7,211 nt of DNA from positions 1 through 7,211 of the forward strand of contig JAISAA010000292.1 of the NCBI GenBank assembly GCA_031266955.1. Direction: 5' to 3'. Shown in pieces: positions 4,169 to 7,211 of the stretch. The stretch's first letter is position 1; each line of letters starts with the position of its first letter. The notes under the pieces are model-generated. The model was not told where the DNA came from, ran no database searches, and saw nothing but the letters and a program-made list of their open reading frames with translations. Position numbers and translations under genes: made by a program. The DNA comes from Oscillospiraceae bacterium. GTDB lineage: Bacteria; Bacillota; Clostridia; Oscillospirales; Oscillospiraceae.

Positions 4169-5272
4169 ATGCCCGCCCCCCCAAAATACACCTACTACCG
4201 TTCCACCTTCTACCACAACGGCAAGCAATACAGTGCCCGCGGCAAGACACAGCGCGAGGCTGACCGTAAAGCCGACCAGAAACTGTCGGCAATGGAGCGC
4301 GGCGAAGTCGCCACCGGAGGCGATGTCGCGGTCAAGAAATGGGCGCAAATGTGGCTGGACACGTATAGGGCTTCGTCAATAGGTGTAGGTCAGTATAAGA
4401 ACTACGTAACGTATATTAAGACTATCTCGGCCGCCATAGGCGAAAAACGAATGAACGATGTAACGCCGGAAGATGTGCAAAACCTCCTCAACTCACAAGC
4501 CGGAAAAAGTAAATCATATGTCCGGCATCTCCAGCATACAATACAAGCCATATTCAAACGCGCGCGCATATCACGACATATTCTTTACGATCCCGCAGAG
4601 GGACTGATTACTCCGACAGCTTACGAACACTCCCGCCGCAGCATAACCGAGGACGAACGCGCGGCGATTCTCCCGCTCGCGGAAACCCACCGCGCCGGGC
4701 TCTGGATAAAAACAATACTTTACTGCGGGCTTCGTCCCGGCGAGACCCGCGCGCTTGACTGGCGGCATATAGACCTTGACGGCGCGATTCTTCACGTGGA
4801 GCTTGCCGCGAAAGCCGTCACAGGGCTAATTGACGAGCCCAAGACCGCCGCCGGCATTCGGAGTATACCGATACCGGCTCCGCTGCTAAAGTCGTTCAGA
4901 CAAGCGCAGGGCGCGCCTGACGAGGCTGTATTCCGTCAGCCTACGACAAATAGACGGCACACGAAAATATCAATGTCGTGCCTCTGGAAAAACTTTAAGC
5001 GTGAGCTTGACATTTCACTTGGTGCAGAATTATATAGAAATAAAATCATCGTGAGCAAAGTCGCGCCCGATCTCGTACCGTACTGCCTGCGCCACACATA
5101 CAGCACAGACCTTCAGACCGCCGGTGTACCGCTTAACATCGCCAAGTATCTGATGGGGCACACCGATATAAAAATGACGGCGAATGTCTACACGCATACG
5201 GCGAACGAGTCGATAATCACAGCCGGCAAAATGCTTGATAATTATTACGCGCAAGAAGCCTTCGAATTTTGA
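4169..5272 (+). CDS. int: Tyrosine recombinase / integrase of the element
   Basis: 367 residues, start ATG 4169 behind GAAAGGAG. N-terminal arm-binding-like domain (about residues 5-45, YYRSTFYHNGKQYSARGKTQ...), helical core-binding domain (52-150), and catalytic domain (155-355). Catalytic residues visible: R189 in YCGLRPGE, K225 in EPKTAAGIRSIPI, R308 and H309 in PYCLRHTYSTDL, H331 in LMGHTDIKMTANVY, and nucleophile Y341. The usual first His of HxxR is Tyr (YCLR). Length and motifs fit integrases of Firmicute integrative elements and phages. It lies 54 nt from a tRNA-Gly fragment and is transcribed towards it, as expected of an integrase next to its attachment site. It would catalyse insertion and, with an excisionase not seen here, excision. 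Confidence 0.95.
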   Translation: MPAPPKYTYYRSTFYHNGKQYSARGKTQREADRKADQKLSAMERGEVATGGDVAVKKWAQMWLDTYRASSIGVGQYKNYVTYIKTISAAIGEKRMNDVTPEDVQNLLNSQAGKSKSYVRHLQHTIQAIFKRARISRHILYDPAEGLITPTAYEHSRRSITEDERAAILPLAETHRAGLWIKTILYCGLRPGETRALDWRHIDLDGAILHVELAAKAVTGLIDEPKTAAGIRSIPIPAPLLKSFRQAQGAPDEAVFRQPTTNRRHTKISMSCLWKNFKRELDISLGAELYRNKIIVSKVAPDLVPYCLRHTYSTDLQTAGVPLNIAKYLMGHTDIKMTANVYTHTANESIITAGKMLDNYYAQEAFEF

Positions 5273-5326
5273 ATAATGCCAATAGGAATGCCAAAAATAA
5301 GAATTCCGTTGGAAACAAACGCTTTT

Positions 5327-5377
5327 CGCCAGCCTTCCAAGCTGGCCATGTGGGTCCGATTCCCATCACCCGCTCCA
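5327..5377 (+). mobile_element. Right attachment site: displaced 3' fragment of tRNA-Gly(UCC)
   Basis: The fragment contains the anticodon arm (CCAGC-CTTCCAA-GCTGG, anticodon TCC at 5336-5338), a 4-nt variable region, the T arm (GTGGG/CCCAT), the acceptor 3' strand CACCCGC, and TCCA. The D arm and acceptor 5' strand (expected GCGGGTG) are absent upstream; element DNA takes their place. It is therefore the att end of the element, and the repaired full tRNA should be at the other end, left of the window. The T-loop reads TCCGATT, with C at the nearly invariant position 55, consistent with loss of selection. Confidence 0.85.
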
Positions 5378-5380
5378 ATC

Positions 5381-5423
5381 AAAATCCCCTTGCAAGCCTC
5401 ACGGCTGCAAGGGGATTTCTTTT
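5381..5423. terminator. Bidirectional rho-independent terminator
   Basis: A 13-bp perfect stem (5382-5394 with 5406-5418) is extended by 3 bp after a one-base bulge, with loop TCAC, followed by CTTTT on the plus side and TTTTGATT on the minus side. It probably served the original tRNA-Gly gene and also ends the spoIIA operon arriving from the right. Confidence 0.88.
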
Positions 5424-5434
5424 GTCTTGCTCCT

Positions 5435-6145
5435 CTATTCCAGCATCACCCGCAGCTTGTCGATCGCGCGCCGCTCAAGACGCGACACCTGCACCTGCGA
5501 TACGCGCAAAATCCGCGACGCCGCGTCCTGCGTCAGTCCGTGGAAATACCGCAGGCCGATCACAAGCCGCTCCGTTTCTGGCAGCGCGTCGATAGCCTCC
5601 CGCAGCGCGACGCGCTCCACGAGCGATTCTTCGTCCCCGGACGACGCGAGGACGGCTTCCAGCGTGAGCCCGTCCTCGCCCGTTTCGCGCTGGAGAGATT
5701 CAAGGGGCGCCGCCGCCGTTTCTGCCGCCGCTATCTCCCCGGCGTCAAGCTGCAGCTCCTCCGACAGCTCTGAGATCGTCGGCTCCCGCCCGAACCGCTG
5801 TTCCAGGCCCCGCTTCGCCGCGCGTATTTTCGCCGCGCGTTCTTTTAAGCCGCGGCTGACCTTGACGCTGCCGTCGTCGCGGAGAAAACGTCGTATTTCC
5901 CCGGCGATTTTCGGCACGGCATACGTTGAAAACTGCGTGCCGTAGGCCGTGTCATAGCCGCGTATCGCTTTCAGAAAGCCGACGCAGCCGAGCTGAAACA
6001 GATCGTCCGGATCCACGCCGCGTCCGAAAAAGCGCCGGGCGACGCTCCAGATCAGGCCGGCGTTTTCCTCGATCGCTTCGCCTGCGGCTTCGCGGTCGCC
6101 GTTTTTTGCGGCCTCGATGCGCCGGACGGCGGCCTGCTCCGTCAT
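5435..6145 (-). CDS. sigF: RNA polymerase sporulation sigma factor sigma-F
   Basis: 236 residues, start ATG at 6145 overlapping the spoIIAB stop as ATGA. Sigma region 2 spans about 25-95: NAGLIWSVARRFFGRGVDPDDLFQLGCVGFLKAI, then FSTYAVPKIAGEIRRFLRDDG. Region 3 spans 97-150 (VSRGLKERAAKIRAAK) and region 4 spans 175-236, with the helix-turn-helix LTQDAASRILRVSQVQVSRLERR. These match SigF closely and the operon context separates it from the related SigG. Sigma-F directs the first forespore-specific transcription after asymmetric division; it is held by SpoIIAB and released by SpoIIAA. There is no clear ribosome binding site, so translation is probably coupled to spoIIAB. It ends 12 nt from the terminator. 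Confidence 0.96.
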   Translation of the reverse strand: MTEQAAVRRIEAAKNGDREAAGEAIEENAGLIWSVARRFFGRGVDPDDLFQLGCVGFLKAIRGYDTAYGTQFSTYAVPKIAGEIRRFLRDDGSVKVSRGLKERAAKIRAAKRGLEQRFGREPTISELSEELQLDAGEIAAAETAAAPLESLQRETGEDGLTLEAVLASSGDEESLVERVALREAIDALPETERLVIGLRYFHGLTQDAASRILRVSQVQVSRLERRAIDKLRVMLE

Positions 6146-6582
6146 TTTCGCGTGATCCGGACGGAGACCGTGCGCCGCATAGTCACCGTTGTGCCGCGGC
6201 CCGGCGCGGAGCGTATTTTTACGCGGTCCATAAAGCTCTCCATTATTGTAAAGCCCATGCCGCTCCGCTCGTCGCCGCCCGTCGTGAACATCGGCTCGCG
6301 GGCTCTTTCGATGTCGGGGATGCCGAGGCCCTTGTCCCGCACCGTTATTTCGACGGAATTGTCCGGAAAAACGCGCGCGCGCACGAATATCTTGCCGACG
6401 GAATCGGGGTACGCGTGGACGATGCAGTTCGTCACCGCCTCGCTGACGGCGGTCTTGATATCGTTCAGCTCGTCAAGCGTCGGGTCGAGCTGTGCCGCGA
6501 ATACGGCGACGGACGCGCGCGCGAAGCCCTCGTTCACCGAGCGGCTCAGGAATTCCAGCTTTACGCTGTTCGTTTCTTTCAT
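6142..6582 (-). CDS. spoIIAB: Anti-sigma-F factor and serine kinase SpoIIAB
   Basis: 146 residues, start ATG at 6582 with AGGAGG (6595-6600) 12 nt upstream. It is a GHKL-fold kinase: FARASVAVFAAQLDPTLDELNDIKTAVSEAVTN (20-52) includes the N box (E48, N52), DKGLGIPD (83-90) is the G1 box, and GDERSGMGFTIME (103-115) is the G2/ATP lid. The C-terminus has GRGTTV. It binds sigma-F as a dimer with ATP and phosphorylates SpoIIAA on serine. Length equals that of the Bacillus subtilis protein. The 64-nt gap upstream is longer than I would expect in this normally compact operon and carries a duplicate of the spoIIAA end. The ribosome binding site sits in the loop of a small inverted repeat (AAAAAG-GAGG-CTTTTT). 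Confidence 0.97.
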   Translation of the reverse strand: MKETNSVKLEFLSRSVNEGFARASVAVFAAQLDPTLDELNDIKTAVSEAVTNCIVHAYPDSVGKIFVRARVFPDNSVEITVRDKGLGIPDIERAREPMFTTGGDERSGMGFTIMESFMDRVKIRSAPGRGTTVTMRRTVSVRITRK

Positions 6583-6605
6583 TATGTAAAAAAGCCTCCT
6601 TTTTA

Positions 6606-6644
6606 TTAAGACAACGCCTCTATGCTTATAATACGGGCTATCCC
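6606..6644 (-). pseudogene. Diverged duplicate of the spoIIAA 3' end
   Basis: The 13 codons read on the minus strand give GIARIISIEALS-stop, against GIDRLVSIEALSE at the true end of spoIIAA (6650-6688), 44 nt away. The copies share 30 of 39 bases. Three changes are silent (ATC/ATA, GAA/GAG, CTG/TTG) and others are conservative (L/I, V/I). The copy starts 2 nt after the spoIIAA stop, in another frame, so it is not translated as an extension. It may be the remnant of a second spoIIAA or of allele replacement. Confidence 0.75.
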
Positions 6645-6646
6645 CA

Positions 6647-6964
6647 CTATTCAGACAGCGCTTCTATGCTGACTAAACGGTCGATCCCGGCGGCGGTCAG
6701 CACGCGCCCCGGCTGCCGCCCGACGCCGACGACGCGCAGGGACGCGCCAAGCTCCCCGGCGCGCCGCCGCGCCTTTATTATAAGCGCTATCCCGGACGAA
6801 TCCATAAACGTCAAGCCCCCGAGATCGAGCACGCACGCGCCCGGCAGATGCTTGTCCACCGCGAGCTCAAGCTTCCGTGTAGCGCGCCGCGCCGCGTGAT
6901 GGTCGAGCTCTCCGCGAAAACTCAGCGTCAGCTCGCCGCCCGAAAAGCGCTCTTCGATCGTCAT
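6647..6964 (-). CDS. spoIIAA: Anti-anti-sigma factor SpoIIAA
   Basis: 105 residues. The start at ATG 6964 is preferred because GGGGAGG (6974-6980) lies 9 nt upstream; the in-frame ATG at 6982 has no such site and would put the ribosome binding site inside the gene. It is a STAS domain: GELDHH (18-23), VLDLGGLTFMDSSGIALII (45-63) with S56 of the DSSG motif as the expected phosphorylation site, and LRVVGVG (76-82). Unphosphorylated SpoIIAA attacks the SpoIIAB-sigma-F complex and frees sigma-F. It is first in the operon. Upstream on the minus strand a TATAAT (7000-7005) is present, but I could not find a good -35 or a clear sigma-H promoter. Confidence 0.96.
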   Translation of the reverse strand: MTIEERFSGGELTLSFRGELDHHAARRATRKLELAVDKHLPGACVLDLGGLTFMDSSGIALIIKARRRAGELGASLRVVGVGRQPGRVLTAAGIDRLVSIEALSE

Positions 6965-6973
6965 CGATATCAG

Positions 6974-6980
6974 CCTCCCC
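6974..6980 (-). promoter_or_regulatory. Ribosome binding site fixing the spoIIAA start
   Basis: GGGGAGG on the minus strand lies 9 nt before ATG 6964, arguing for the shorter protein over the ATG at 6982. Confidence 0.75.
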
Positions 6981-7081
6981 ATTGTCTGTTACTGCGCTTA
7001 TTATAAACCGCGGCGCGGCGCGGAAGCTGTCGTTTCCCGCGCGGAGTCCGGCGTATAGAAAAATTTTTTGCCGCGCGGCAC

Positions 7082-7111
7082 TTGACAGGAGGCTCCCCGA
7101 GGTGGTAATAT
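7082..7111 (+). promoter_or_regulatory. Promoter for tRNA-Leu
   Basis: A perfect -35 TTGACA (7082-7087), an 18-bp spacer and TAATAT (7106-7111) lie about 54 nt before the tRNA start. It diverges from the spoIIA operon. Confidence 0.65.
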
Positions 7112-7164
7112 ACGAAAAATCGGAAATCGGGGCGCGGCGGCGTCCGCGGAGCTCCGTGATTTGC

Positions 7165-7211
7165 GCGCGAGTGGTGGAATTGGCAGACTCGCTAGATTCA
7201 GGTTCTAGTGT
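7165..7211 (+). tRNA. tRNA-Leu(CAG), 3'-truncated by window end
   Basis: Begins GCGCGAG (acceptor strand), then TGGTGGAATTGGCAGAC (the typical leucine D region) and the anticodon arm CTAGA-TTCAGGT-TCTAG with anticodon CAG at 7199-7201. The long variable arm, T arm and 3' end lie beyond the window. Confidence 0.93.

Noticed and set aside
5327..5377. Functional tRNA-Gly gene
   Set aside because: The D arm and 5' acceptor strand are missing upstream and T-loop position 55 is altered, so it is a fragment rather than an active gene.
5926..6609. 227-codon plus-strand frame opposite sigF/spoIIAB
   Set aside because: Arginine-rich antisense shadow of the strongly matching spoIIA genes.
7061..7080. 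Terminator at the palindrome GCCGCGCGGC with adjacent T/A run
   Set aside because: The T-run precedes the hairpin on the plus strand and becomes an A-run after it on the minus strand, so neither orientation gives a proper terminator.
6965..7164. Sigma-H promoter or Spo0A box for spoIIA
   Set aside because: A minus-strand TATAAT (7000-7005) exists, but no convincing -35, sigma-H elements or TGTCGAA box could be seen, so no promoter was called.

Overview
The window looks like chromosomal DNA of an endospore-forming, fairly GC-rich Clostridia-type Firmicute. The evidence is a complete spoIIAA-spoIIAB-sigF operon (the forespore sigma-F switch) on the minus strand at 5435-6964, tRNA genes, and Shine-Dalgarno sequences of the AAAGGAG/GGAGG type. 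The genus cannot be read from this sequence.

Positions 1 to about 5327 are one end of an integrated mobile element. Its boundary is a displaced 3' fragment of a tRNA-Gly(UCC) gene (5327-5377), followed by the tRNA's own terminator. A tyrosine recombinase gene (4169-5272) sits directly beside this boundary. The rest of the element extends left, out of the window. Its visible cargo is an array of small one- or two-gene modules, all on the plus strand, most of them resembling toxin-antitoxin (TA) systems: a MazF/PemK-like toxin (cut by the window edge), a small antitoxin candidate plus RelE/ParE-family toxin, a KilA-N domain protein, a small antitoxin candidate plus GNAT acetyltransferase, and a Panacea/DUF4065 protein plus an unrecognised toxin candidate.

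The most unusual signal is a repeated intergenic module between these cargo units (381-514, 2189-2314, 3003-3139, with a diverged copy at 1137-1280). Full copies contain (i) a reading frame overlapping or following the end of the preceding toxin-like gene and ending in a shared peptide of the type WHGDDD-stop, (ii) a sigma-A-type promoter with exactly 17 bp between TTGATA/T and TATAAT, whose -35 box overlaps that frame's stop codon and whose spacer holds an inverted repeat, and (iii) a leader with AAAGGAG. Each promoter drives the next pair. This layout suggests TA cassettes assembled by recombination between repeats, or a shared small peptide accompanying each toxin. Neither is proven here.

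To the right of the element is host DNA: a bidirectional terminator, the spoIIA operon (a 4-nt spoIIAB/sigF overlap, and a diverged out-of-frame duplicate of the spoIIAA 3' end in the spoIIAA-spoIIAB gap), and a divergent tRNA-Leu(CAG) with its own promoter, truncated by the window end.
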